Shown here piece by piece: positions 17,578 through 27,000 of a DNA stretch of 64,000 nt; the stretch's first letter is position 1, and each line of letters starts with the position of its first letter. A model generated the notes under the pieces. The model saw only the letters and a program-made list of their open reading frames with translations, was not told the origin of the DNA and searched no databases. A program made the position numbers and the translations under genes. This DNA comes from Streptomyces sp. NBC_01551 (GTDB taxonomy: Bacteria > Actinomycetota > Actinomycetes > Streptomycetales > Streptomycetaceae). Location of the stretch: NCBI RefSeq assembly GCF_026339935.1, contig NZ_JAPEPX010000001.1:2316001-2380000 (forward strand). Reading direction: 5' to 3'.

Positions 17578-17769
17578 ATGACGTATGACCGGCTCGTGTG
17601 CGCGAACTGCGCCGCACCCGTCAGCCAGGGCCGCTGCCCGGTGTGCCGGGCGAACAGGGAGCGCCTCCAGCAGGAGGGTCCCTTCGCAGGCCTGAACCCC
17701 ATGGCGCTCATCGTGCTTCTGGTGGTGCTGGTGGCCGCGCTGGCGCTGGTGGCCCAGCAGACCGCCTAG
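17578..17769 (+). CDS. Small zinc-ribbon, single-pass membrane protein
   Basis: A 63-residue protein starting at ATG 17578, seven bases after GAGGAGG. The N-terminal half has two Cys pairs (CANC and CPVC, 13 residues apart), the pattern of a rubredoxin-like or ribbon zinc site. The C-terminal third is one hydrophobic helix (NPMALIVLLVVLVAALALVAQ). No function is known to me. It is divergent from ftsE and followed by a strong terminator, so it is a single-gene unit. Confidence 0.85.
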   Translation: MTYDRLVCANCAAPVSQGRCPVCRANRERLQQEGPFAGLNPMALIVLLVVLVAALALVAQQTA

Positions 17770-17798
17770 GAAGCGCGCAGGACGCGACAGGACGCGAA

Positions 17799-17834
17799 GA
17801 AGGGCCCGGACACCGCGCGGTGTCCGGGCCCTTC
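17799..17834. terminator. Bidirectional terminator between the zinc-ribbon gene and prfB
   Basis: 16-bp perfect stem (gaagggcccggacacc and complement) with loop gcgc, lying between convergent gene ends. Confidence 0.9.
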
Positions 17835-17868
17835 TCACATGCGCGTGCGCGTGTTACGCGGTCTGCTG

Positions 17869-18978
17869 TTACGCGGTCTGCTCCTGCTGCTTGCGCCAGC
17901 GGATGCCGGCCTCCAGGAAGCCGTCGATCTCGCCGTCGAGCACCGCCTGCGGGTTGCCGACCTCGAACTCCGTCCGCAGGTCCTTGACCATCTGGTACGG
18001 GTGCAGGACGTAGGACCGCATCTGGTTGCCCCAGGAGCTGCCGCCGTCCTTGAGGGCGTCCATCCTGGCCTGCTCCTCCTGGCGGCGCCGCTCCAGCAGC
18101 TTGGCCTGGAGGACGTTCATGGCGCTGGCCTTGTTCTGGATCTGCGAGCGCTCGTTCTGGCAGGAGACGACGATGCCGGTCGGGATGTGCGTGATGCGCA
18201 CCGCCGAGTCGGTCGTGTTGACGCCCTGGCCGCCGGGGCCGGAGGCGCGGTACACGTCGATGCGCAGCTCGGTCTCGTCGATCTCGACGTGGTCGCTGGT
18301 CTCGACGACCGGCAGCACCTCGACGCCCGCGAAGGAGGTCTGGCGGCGGCCCTGGTTGTCGAAGGGCGAGATGCGCACGAGGCGGTGGGTGCCCTGCTCG
18401 ACGGAGAGGGTGCCGTACGCGTACGGGGCCTTGACCACGAAGGTGGTCGACTTGATGCCGGCCTCTTCCGCGTACGAGGTCTCGTACACCTCGGTCGGGT
18501 AGCCGTGGCGCTCGGCCCAGCGCAGGTACATGCGCTGGAGGCGCTCGGCGAAGTCGGAGGCGTCGACGCCGCCGGCCTCGGCGCGGATGTTGACCAGGGC
18601 CTCGCGCTCGGCGTACTCGCCGGAGAGCAGGGTCCGGACCTCCATCTCGTCCAGCGCCTTGCGCACGGAGGTCAGCTCGGTCTCCGCCTCCGCGAGGGTG
18701 TCCGCGTCGTCCATTTCCTGGGCGAGCTCGAACAGCACCGCGAGGTCGTCGATGCGGCCGCGCAGGGTCTCGGCCTTGCGGACCTCGGCCTGGAGGTGCG
18801 AAAGCTTGCTCGTGATCTTCTGGGCGGCCTCCGGGTCGTCCCACAGGGACGGCGCGGCGGCCTGCTCCTCGAGCACGGCGATATCTGCCCTCAGCTTGTC
18901 GAGGTCCAGGACGGCCTCGATCGACCCCATGGTCGAGGAGAGGGACTTGAGCTCTTCGGAAACATCGACGACTGCCAC
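17869..18978 (-). CDS. prfB: Peptide chain release factor 2
   Basis: A 369-residue release factor that ends translation at UGA and UAA. It carries the SPF codon-recognition motif ([12 protein letters not shown]) and the GGQ catalytic motif ([17 protein letters not shown]). Start GTG at 18978 ([13 protein letters not shown]) is set by GGA just upstream; the much longer open frame beyond it runs antisense to the oxygenase gene. The frame is uninterrupted from the start, so the autoregulatory UGA frameshift found in many other bacteria is absent here. Confidence 0.97.
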   Translation of the reverse strand: MAVVDVSEELKSLSSTMGSIEAVLDLDKLRADIAVLEEQAAAPSLWDDPEAAQKITSKLSHLQAEVRKAETLRGRIDDLAVLFELAQEMDDADTLAEAETELTSVRKALDEMEVRTLLSGEYAEREALVNIRAEAGGVDASDFAERLQRMYLRWAERHGYPTEVYETSYAEEAGIKSTTFVVKAPYAYGTLSVEQGTHRLVRISPFDNQGRRQTSFAGVEVLPVVETSDHVEIDETELRIDVYRASGPGGQGVNTTDSAVRITHIPTGIVVSCQNERSQIQNKASAMNVLQAKLLERRRQEEQARMDALKDGGSSWGNQMRSYVLHPYQMVKDLRTEFEVGNPQAVLDGEIDGFLEAGIRWRKQQEQTA

Positions 18979-19071
18979 GGGTCCAGCGTAGCCGGTCCCC
19001 GGACGGCCCTGTCCGGCCAGGCCGGGCTCGGCCCGTTCTGACGGGCGCACGTACGGGCGTACCCTCCTCGT

Positions 19072-19161
19072 ATGACTGTTCTGCTCGTGAAGCGCCGCCA
19101 TGTGGACCACATGCGTGTCACGACCACGAGCTGTCTGCCGCCGGACCGAGCACGAGCCTGA
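19072..19161 (+). CDS. Short leader peptide with RRHVD motif and Cys
   Basis: A 29-codon reading frame starting [16 protein letters not shown] and followed by TTTSC and a Pro/Arg tail. It matches the pattern of the actinobacterial putative leader peptides (K/R-RRHVD...R...C) seen upstream of sulphur-metabolism and other genes, where a Cys near the end is thought to sense cysteine supply (recalled knowledge). It lies 130 bases before the oxygenase gene and 93 bases from the divergent prfB start. No strong ribosome site is visible, so translation may be near-leaderless. Confidence 0.7.
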   Translation: MTVLLVKRRHVDHMRVTTTSCLPPDRARA

Positions 19162-19291
19162 TCCACCCGATCCGACTTGGTCCTGTACGCGGCCGCGCGG
19201 CCTCCGGCGCCATCCCTGCCGGCGGCCCTCTCCACCCGCTGTCCCGACAACCCCGGGAACAGGACCCCGTGACATCCGAAACGGAGCCGTC

Positions 19292-20293
19292 ATGCCGTCC
19301 GCGCACTCCCTCCCCGTCCTCGACCTCTCCCGAGCCGACGATCCCGCCGAGCGGGCCGACTTCCTGAAGCAGCTGCACGCGGCCGCCCGGGACAGCGGTT
19401 TCCTGCACCTCACCGGCCATGGCGTCAGCGCCGCCGAGACTGCCCGAATCCTGGACCTGACCAGGGCTTTCTTCGCGCTTCCGGAGGCCGACCGGCTGGC
19501 CGTGAGCAATCTCAACTCCCCGCACTTTCGCGGGTACACCCGGATAGGCCACGAGCTGACGGGCGGCGCCTCCGACTGGCGCGACCAGCTGGACGTCGGC
19601 GCGGAGCGGCCGGCTCCGGTGGTGGGGCCGCAGGACCCGCCGTACCTGTGGCTGGAGGGTCCGAACCAGTGGCCGGCGGCGCTGCCGGAGCTGCGGACAG
19701 CAGTGCTGGAGTGGCAGTCCCGGCTGGCGGCGGTGGCGCACCGGCTGCTGCGGGAGCTGCTGACCTCGATCGGCGCCCCGGCGGACTTCTTCGACGAGGC
19801 CTTCGCGGACCGGCCGCACCTGCACACGAAGCTGATCCGGTACCCGGGGTCCGCCCCTTCCGGCGCCGACCAGGGCGTGGGCGCCCACAAGGACTACGGA
19901 TTCCTGACTCTGCTGCTCCAGGACTCGGTGGGCGGGCTCCAGGTGGTCCGGGACGGGGCGTACGTGGACGTGCCGCCGATGCCGGGGGCTTTCGTGGTCA
20001 ACCTGGGCGAGCTGCTGGAGATCGCCACGGAGGGGTACCTGACGGCAACGGACCACCGGGTGGTGAGCCCGCCGGGGGCGGTGGAGCGGTACTCGGTGCC
20101 GTTCTTCTACAACCCGCGCCTGGACGCGGTCGTGGAGACCGTGCCGGGCGACTACCTGCGCTCGGCGCCCGGGGTCGCCCACGACGCGTCGAACCCCCTC
20201 CACGCCGAGTACGGCCGCAACGAGCTCAAGGGCTGGGTCCGCGCCCACCCGTCGGTGGCCCGCCGCTGGCACCCGGAACTCCTGGAGTCCTGA
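19292..20293 (+). CDS. Isopenicillin-N-synthase-like 2OG-Fe(II) oxygenase
   Basis: A 333-residue non-haem iron oxygenase. The N-terminal DIOX_N part ([23 protein letters not shown]) is followed by the jelly-roll core. Iron ligands are visible as H-x-D in [14 protein letters not shown] and a distal His in [12 protein letters not shown]. The 2-oxoglutarate-binding R-x-S is in [12 protein letters not shown]. The substrate is unknown; nothing nearby points to beta-lactam synthesis. CGGAG before ATG 19292 sets the start. It is preceded by a leader peptide that may control it. Confidence 0.9.
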   Translation: MPSAHSLPVLDLSRADDPAERADFLKQLHAAARDSGFLHLTGHGVSAAETARILDLTRAFFALPEADRLAVSNLNSPHFRGYTRIGHELTGGASDWRDQLDVGAERPAPVVGPQDPPYLWLEGPNQWPAALPELRTAVLEWQSRLAAVAHRLLRELLTSIGAPADFFDEAFADRPHLHTKLIRYPGSAPSGADQGVGAHKDYGFLTLLLQDSVGGLQVVRDGAYVDVPPMPGAFVVNLGELLEIATEGYLTATDHRVVSPPGAVERYSVPFFYNPRLDAVVETVPGDYLRSAPGVAHDASNPLHAEYGRNELKGWVRAHPSVARRWHPELLES

Positions 20294-20419
20294 CCCCGGG
20301 TCCGGTACGCGGGCGCGCCGGCGCTGGAGCACCCGCCCTCGCCGGCGTTCGGGGCGCGGCTCCGGGCAGAGCCCGGGAAGCGGAGCAGGGGCGGGGCGGG
20401 GGGCAGCTGCGCGCAGCGG

Positions 20420-21667
20420 CTACGGCCGGGCCGGGGCGGAGTTCTTGCCGTCCTGGGACGGCGGCGGGGCCTGGTCCCCGGAGGTGGCGAGCCAGCTGCC
20501 CACGCCCACCGCCGCTGCCAGCGCGACGGCGGCGGCCGACAGCGCCAGCCGCCGCTTGCGCACGGTCTCGGCCCGGTGCCGCGCCGACCCCGGCCGGTGC
20601 CCGCCGGCGGGCCTCGGCACCCGCGCCGTCCCCAGTGCGCCGCCCGCCAGCTCGTCCGGCGCCGGCACCCGCATCGAGGTGTGCGTGTCCCGGTTCGAGT
20701 CCGTCGCGGACCCCGGCACCAGCGGGACCACGCCCCGCCGCCGCACCGGGCCGTCCACGACCGGTTCCTCCGGCTCCGCCGCCTCCGGCTCGTCCGGCTC
20801 GTCCACGTCCAGCGGCGGCATCCCCGCCAGCAGCGGCAGCAGCTCCCGCAGCCGCGCCGACAGCTCCGAGGCCCGCAGCCGCGACGCCGGGGCCTTCGCC
20901 AGGCACTGGACCATCAGCTGCCACAGCTCGTCGGGGATGCCGGGCAGGGGGACGACCGTCTCGGTCACGTGCCGGCGCAGCACCGCCCCCGGGTGTCCCC
21001 CGCCGAAGGGGGTGAACCCCGCCAGCAGCTCGTACAGCACCGTGGCCAGCGCGTATATGTCCACCGCCGCGCGCGGGGGCAGCCCCTCCACGATCTCCGG
21101 CGCCAGATAGTCCGGCGTGCCGATGATCCGGGTCGTCGGCGCGGTGGCGCGGCCGCCGGAGGCCCGACGGGGCGAGTCGATCAGTTTGGCGACGCCGAAG
21201 TCGGTCAGCAGCGCCGGGTGCGCGCCCCCCGGCCCGAGCGGGCCCTGCATGTCCAGCAGGACGTTCTCCGGCTTGACGTCCCGGTGCACCACCCCGGCCG
21301 CGTGCGCGGCCGCCAGCGCGTCCGCGACGTCCGCGACGATGGCCACGGCCGCCTCGGGAGCCAGCCGCCGCTCGCGGTCGAGCCGCGTACGCAGGTCCGT
21401 ACCGCGCACCAGGTCCATGACGAGGGCGAGGTCGTTGCCGTCGACGACGAGATCGCGGACGGACACGACGTGCGGGTGCTCCAGGCCGAGCAGCGCGCTG
21501 CGCTCCTGGACGAACCGTCCCACCAGCTCCTGGTCGGACGCGAGGTCCTCGCGCAGGAGTTTGACGGCGACGGGCCCGTCCGGCCCCTCGCCCAGCCACA
21601 CCGTGCCCGCGCTGCCGCGCCCCAGGATCTGGTGCGCGGTGTACCGGCTGCCGATCTTCCGTGCCAC
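20420..21667 (-). CDS. pkaB: Membrane Ser/Thr protein kinase, PkaB-like
   Basis: 415 residues. The kinase domain (about 5-270) shows glycine loop GRGSAGTVW, ATP Lys in VAVKLLRED, catalytic HRDVKPEN (about 125), DFG in LLTDFGVAKL and APE in YLAPEIVEG. A Pro/Glu-rich linker leads to one membrane helix (LALSAAAVALAAAVGVGSWL, about 380-400) and a very short outer tail, so it has no PASTA sensor. GTG at 21667 is 6 bases after AGGGAG. Size and pairing match recalled S. coelicolor PkaB. It lies downstream of pkaA in the same direction. Confidence 0.92.
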   Translation of the reverse strand: MARKIGSRYTAHQILGRGSAGTVWLGEGPDGPVAVKLLREDLASDQELVGRFVQERSALLGLEHPHVVSVRDLVVDGNDLALVMDLVRGTDLRTRLDRERRLAPEAAVAIVADVADALAAAHAAGVVHRDVKPENVLLDMQGPLGPGGAHPALLTDFGVAKLIDSPRRASGGRATAPTTRIIGTPDYLAPEIVEGLPPRAAVDIYALATVLYELLAGFTPFGGGHPGAVLRRHVTETVVPLPGIPDELWQLMVQCLAKAPASRLRASELSARLRELLPLLAGMPPLDVDEPDEPEAAEPEEPVVDGPVRRRGVVPLVPGSATDSNRDTHTSMRVPAPDELAGGALGTARVPRPAGGHRPGSARHRAETVRKRRLALSAAAVALAAAVGVGSWLATSGDQAPPPSQDGKNSAPARP

Positions 21668-21831
21668 GACTGCTCCCTCAGCGGCTGGCGTACGTGCCAA
21701 AGCTACGCGGCCGAATGGGGGTTGTAGGCCAGCAGGGGCCCGGATTCGCGGCGACCTTCACTTCTGCGGGCGAAATCACGTCCCAGATGTCGACAAATCC
21801 ACGAACTCGGCGCTACGGGCCCGGGATCCGC

Positions 21832-23559
21832 TCAGGGCTGGGTGCCTTCGGCGGACTTCCCGATCGAGCCGAACCAGTCGTAGACGTCACCGATCCAGGT
21901 GCCGACCTGGTCCCACCAGCCCTTGCCGGTGCCGATCCACTCCTGGAGCGGGGTGAGCTCCCAGACGAGCCAGCCTGTCACGAAGGCGATCACGATCAGG
22001 ACCAGGCAGCCCTTGAGGCAGCCGAGGCCGGGGATCCGCACCGGGTTGGCGCTGCGGCGGCGCGGCTCGCGCGGAGCGCGCTGCTGCGGCGGCGGGCTCT
22101 GCGGGGGCTGCTGCTGGGGTGCCTGCGGCTGGCGGTACTGGGGCTGCTGCGGCTGCTGGTACGGCTGGGGCTGGCGCTGCTGCGGCTGCTGGTAGTGCTG
22201 CGGAGGCGGCGGGGCGTACTGCTGCTGAGGAGGCTGCTGGTACTGCTGGGGCTGCTGATACTGCTGCTGCGGCGGGCCCTGGCGGTACTGCGGGGGCTGC
22301 TGCGGGCGCTGCTGCGGCGGCGGGGGCGCCTGCCGCTGGGGGCGCCGGCGCAGCGGGTCCTCGCTCGGGTCGAGGTATTGCATCTGCGTCTGCTCGTTGC
22401 GGTCGCGGGCGGCCCGCATCTGCGACTGCCACGGGTGCGGCGCGTCCGGCTGCTGTACGGGGGGCATGACCGAGGTCGGGTCCGGCCCGGCCGCCCCGGT
22501 GCTGGGCAGCACGGTGGTCGCGTCGGCGCCGCCGACCGGCGGGAGCACGCTGGTCATGGCGTTCGGGTCGTACGCCCCCATCTGCGCGGCCGCCACCGCG
22601 TCCGACAGGGCCGCGGCCGCGCCCGGGGTCTGCGGGACCGGCGCGGGCGAGGGGTCGGGCGCGAGCAGCGCGCCGACGCCGAGGGCGGCCTCGACCTGCT
22701 CCGGCGAGGAGTGCACGCCGATGCCGGAGGCGACGACGCGCAGGCCGCGGGCCAGGCTCTCGGCGCTCGGGCGCTCGCCCGGCTCCTTGCGCAGGCAGCG
22801 CTCGATGACGGTCCACAACGGCTCGGGCAGCGTGGACGGGCGCTGCGGCTCCTCGCTGAGATGGCGGTGGAGCACTTCGAGCGCGGTGCCGCCGGCGAAC
22901 GGCGGGCGGCCGGTGACCAGCTCGTAGAGCAGGATGCCGGCGCCGTAGATGTCGACTGCGGAGGTCTGCGGGCGGCCCTCGGCGGACTCGGGCGCGACGT
23001 AGGAGGGGGTGCCGACGAACTCGTGGGTGCGGGTCAGACCCGGGGAGTCGGCGAGGCGGGCGATACCGAAGTCGGTGAGCATCGGCTTCATCTGGCCGCC
23101 GCGCTCGTCGAGCAGGACGTTGGCGGGCTTCAGGTCGCGGTGGACCACGCCGTCGGCGTGGCTGGCGGCGAGCGCGTCCGCGATCTGGGCGGTCAGCAGG
23201 GCCGCGGCGACGGGCGTGAAGGGGCCGTTCTGCCGGATGTACTTGTGCAGGTCCGGGCCGTCGATCAGGTCCATGACCAGGGCGAGGAGATCGCCCTCGA
23301 CGACGAGGTCGCGGGTGCGCACGATGTTGGGGTGCGTCAGGCGCAGCAGGACGGAGCGCTCGCGCAGGAAGCGCATCACGATGTCCGGGTCCTGGGCCAG
23401 CTCCTCCTTGAGGACCTTGATGGCCACGGTCTCGCCGGGCTGGCCGGCGACGGCCGCCTCCGCACCGGCGGTCTCACGCTGGCGGGCACGCCAGACAGTG
23501 CCCGTGGCGCCGCGCCCGAGCGGCTCCTCGAGCAGGTACTTGCTGCCGACTGGCCGCAC
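21832..23559 (-). CDS. pkaA: Membrane Ser/Thr protein kinase, PkaA-like
   Basis: 575 residues. Kinase motifs are complete: GRGATGTVW, VAIKVLKEE, HRDLKPAN (about 140), TDFGIARL and APESAEG. Residues about 300-400 are Pro/Ala/Val-rich with scattered Ser/Thr. Residues about 410-490 are a Gln/Pro/Tyr repeat tract. A basic stretch and a single membrane helix (CLVLIVIAFVTGWLVW, about 520-536) follow, with a Trp-rich tail of about 40 residues outside. GTG at 23559 follows GGGAG; an ATG 14 codons earlier lacks a ribosome site. Divergent from the FHA/EssC-like ATPase gene. Confidence 0.92.
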   Translation of the reverse strand: MRPVGSKYLLEEPLGRGATGTVWRARQRETAGAEAAVAGQPGETVAIKVLKEELAQDPDIVMRFLRERSVLLRLTHPNIVRTRDLVVEGDLLALVMDLIDGPDLHKYIRQNGPFTPVAAALLTAQIADALAASHADGVVHRDLKPANVLLDERGGQMKPMLTDFGIARLADSPGLTRTHEFVGTPSYVAPESAEGRPQTSAVDIYGAGILLYELVTGRPPFAGGTALEVLHRHLSEEPQRPSTLPEPLWTVIERCLRKEPGERPSAESLARGLRVVASGIGVHSSPEQVEAALGVGALLAPDPSPAPVPQTPGAAAALSDAVAAAQMGAYDPNAMTSVLPPVGGADATTVLPSTGAAGPDPTSVMPPVQQPDAPHPWQSQMRAARDRNEQTQMQYLDPSEDPLRRRPQRQAPPPPQQRPQQPPQYRQGPPQQQYQQPQQYQQPPQQQYAPPPPQHYQQPQQRQPQPYQQPQQPQYRQPQAPQQQPPQSPPPQQRAPREPRRRSANPVRIPGLGCLKGCLVLIVIAFVTGWLVWELTPLQEWIGTGKGWWDQVGTWIGDVYDWFGSIGKSAEGTQP

Positions 23560-24016
23560 GTCTCGCGCTCCCTGCTGTCGTCCTGCGGTGGTTCGCATTC
23601 CGGGTCGTTCCCCGGGTCGCCCCCGGGTCGTTCTCCCGGTTCTTTTTCCGGCCCACTCTAGGGGGTGTCCCGGGAGAAGACGCGGGTCGCCGAAGGTTGG
23701 TTGCCGTACATATGCACGAAGGGTGAGGTTCGCGGCGTATGCCGGGGGCGATTTTCCTCGGCTTGCTGACTGAAATTGTGCGACGACTGGACGGGCCCGC
23801 GACCGATCAAGATCATTTCTTGGCGGGTGCCGGGCGTGTTGTCCGCGACAGGTGCGAGGATGCACCCGTACGGAACGACGGGGACGGGAGCCCTGCCTTC
23901 CGGGCAGACCTGACCGGACGACGCGCCGTGCCGGGTGGGGGGTGATCGGGCGGCGCCATGCCCCTGTCGTCCCCCTGCCGGGCGCACGCACCGCGCAGAA
24001 GGGACCGCTGACGGCG
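23560..24016. other. Divergent control region between pkaA and the FHA ATPase gene
   Basis: A 457-base gap. Near pkaA, three copies of ccgggtcg lie within about 40 bases (23600-23640). A less GC-rich stretch at about 23740-23820 (gattttcctcggcttgctgac, gatcaagatcatttc) is the likeliest promoter area for one or both genes. No convincing gene is seen. Confidence 0.5.
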
Positions 24017-27000
24017 ATGCAGATCCGGCTGACCGTCCTTGGGTCGCGCAGCGGCCACCAGACCGCGACCTCGCCGACGAGCTGCGACGTGCTCGTCACC
24101 GCGCCCGCCGGGACCGCGCTCGCCGCGGTGGCCTCCGGGCTGGCGGCGACCGTCGGCGGACCCGACACCGGGGGCACGGTCGTGCTGTACGCCGGAGCGG
24201 AGCGGCTCGACCCGCAGCGCCGGGTGCTGGGTGAGCCGCCGCTGGTGGACGGGGCGGTGCTGGCGCTGCACGGGCCGGTGCCGGACGTCCTGCCGGACGC
24301 GGAGGAGGGCCTGGGGGCGCCCCAACTGCACGTGGTGGCGGGGCCGGACGCGGGTGGGGTGCACCTGCTGCACCCGGGGTCGGTGCGGATCGGGCGCTCC
24401 GCGGACGCGGACGTGCCGCTGGACGACCCGGACGTGTCGCGGGCGCACTGCGCGGTGACGGTGATGCCGGACGGCCGGGTGGCCGTGGCGGACCTGAACT
24501 CCACGAACGGGACGACACTGGACGGCGTGGCCGTCGGGGAACGGGCGGTCGCGGTCGCGCCGGGGGCGCTGCTGCGGGTCGGCGAGTCCACCCTGCGCCT
24601 GTCCGCCGGCGCGGGCGCCCCCCTCCCGGTCACCCCGGACCAGGAGGGCCACCTCTCGATCCCCCCGGCCGCCTCCGCCGACGACGCCGCGGCGGGCGAC
24701 AACCGGCCCGGCCCCGCCACCGCCGACGGCTCCACGGGGCGCGGCCCCGGCGCGGGCGGCCCCGCCGTCGGCGCGTGGCCGGCCGCACCCGGCTCGGCCC
24801 CGGGCGGGCCCGCGGGGCGCGGTGTTGCCGCCACGGGTTCCGGCCCGCAGGGTCTGTTCCCCCACCCCGCCCCTTCCCGAACCGGGGGCTCCGCCCCCGA
24901 CCCCACTCCGCACCCCGGCGCCCCCGGCGCGGGCCGGCCCGCCGCACCCGGCGCCGCCGGCACGGGCCGGAGCGGCGCGCCCGCTTCCGCGGGGGCGCAG
25001 GGTCACCGCACCCCCGCCCCCGGCCAGGGCGGCGCGCCCGCTTCCGCGGCGGCGCAGGGATCCGGCGCGCGCCAGGGCGGCGGGGCCGGTTCCGGTGCGC
25101 CACGGGGGCATCGAGCCCCCGGCCTCGAACAGGGCGGCGCGCCGCGCGACCCGGGTTACGGCGGGCAGCAGTCCGGCGGCCCCCGGCCCGGTGCTGCCGG
25201 GCCGGAGGCCGAACGGCGGCGGCGGAGGGGGATCGGGGCCTGGGCCCGGAAGTGGGTGCGGGGGGAGGAGGGCGGCGAGGGAGCGGCCGGGGCCGTGGTG
25301 GTCGCGGCACGGCCGGACGTGGATGATCCCGCCGCGCTGCTGCTCGCCGCGCTCGGCCCCACGCGGCGGCTCTGGTCCCGCCCGCCCGGGGCGCTCGACG
25401 TCGGTCTCGGCGCCGGCAGCCGGGTCGCGCTCCGGGACGTCGGCGGCCTCGGCATCGCCGGGCCCCGCGCCCGCCTCACCGGCGTCGCCCGCTCCGTCAT
25501 CGCCCAGCTCGCCGGGCTGCACGCCCCCGCGCAGCTGGAGATCGTGCTGATCAGCACCGACCGCGTCCGCGCCCTCGCCGACCGGCGGCGCGACTGGGGC
25601 TGGCTCGGCTGGTTGCCGCACGTCCGCCCCGCGCACGGCCAGGACTGCCGGCTGCTGCTCGCGTACGACCGCGATCAGGCCGCCGCCCGCGCGGGCGAGC
25701 TGACCCGCCGGCTCGACGACAGTCACCTCGGCGCCGGCTGGGCCACCGCCGACCGGGACGCCGTCCGGCAGGCCGCCGCCGCGTACGAAGGCCCGTACAC
25801 CCTCGTCGTCCTCGACGGCGACCCCGGCACCGGCGCGCTCCGGGACGTCACCGCCCGGCTCGCCACCCACGGCCCGGCCGTCGGCATCCACCTGCTCTGC
25901 CTCGCCGACGCGCCCGCCGCGACCCCGGCCTCGCCCGTCGCCGACACGTACGAGACGGCCTGCGCGAGCATCCCCGCCTTCCGGGACTGCGGCGCGGCCG
26001 CCCTGCTCAGCGGGGACGTGGCCACGACCGTACGGACCTTCTCGGTCGGCGGCGGCAAGCCGCTCCCGCCCGGCGAGACGGCCACCGCCGACGCCGTCTC
26101 CGCCGCCTGGGCCGAGCGGTTCGCCCGCGCCCTCGCTCCCCTGCGGGCCGACGCCACCCACGCGCGGCCCTCCCGTACCGTCACCGCCGCGGCCCTCCCG
26201 CAGACCGCCCGGCTGCTGGACGAGCTGGGGCTGGCCCGGGCCACCCCCGCGTCCCTGATGGCCCGTTGGGCGGCCGCGACCGACCAGGGCCAAGACGTCG
26301 GCGGCCTCGTCGAGATCGTCCTCGGCGCCGGCCGCCGCGGCCCCGTCGGCGCCGAGCTGGTGCACGACGGCCCGCACCTGCTCATCGAGGGCCCGGCCGG
26401 CAGCGGCCGTACCGAACTGCTGCGTTCCGTCGCCGCTTCCCTCGCCGCGGCGGCCCGCCCCGACCGGCTGGGCCTCGTCCTCCTCGACGGCGCCGGCGGC
26501 GAGCGCGGCGACGGGCTCCAGCCCTGCACCGATCTCCCGCACGTCGCCACGCACCTCGTGGCCTCCGACCCCGTCCGCATGCGGGAGTTCGCCCAGGCCC
26601 TCGGCGCCGAGCTCAAGCGCCGCGCGGAGCTCCTCGACGGCGTGCCGTTCACCGAGTGGCACGCCCGCCACGAGGTCGGCGACCGGATGGTCGCGCCCCG
26701 CCGGCCCACCCCCGGCGAACTGCGCGGCGATCTCGAACCCCAGCGCACCGGCACGCTCCGGCTGCGCGCCTCCGCGATCCGTACGGACCCGCCCGCCGGC
26801 CCGAGCCCGCTGCCCCGCCTGGTGGTCCTCGTCGACGACCTGGACGCACTGGTCGCGCCCGGCCTCGGCAGCATGGGCCGGCCAGCCGCCGGTTCGGTGG
26901 TCCGCGCCCTGGAGGCGGTGGCCCGCGACGGCGCCCGGCTCGGCGTGCACCTGGTGGCCACCAGCGCCCGCCCGGACCGGACGGCCGACACCGAGCTGGC

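Noticed and set aside
18979..19890. N-terminal extension of prfB to 19890
   Set aside because: The extension overlaps the oxygenase gene antisense and has no RF2 similarity; the family start is at 18978.
19292..20293. Isopenicillin N synthase and a beta-lactam cluster
   Set aside because: Only the general oxygenase fold is shared; there is no ACV synthetase, acyltransferase or lactam gene nearby.
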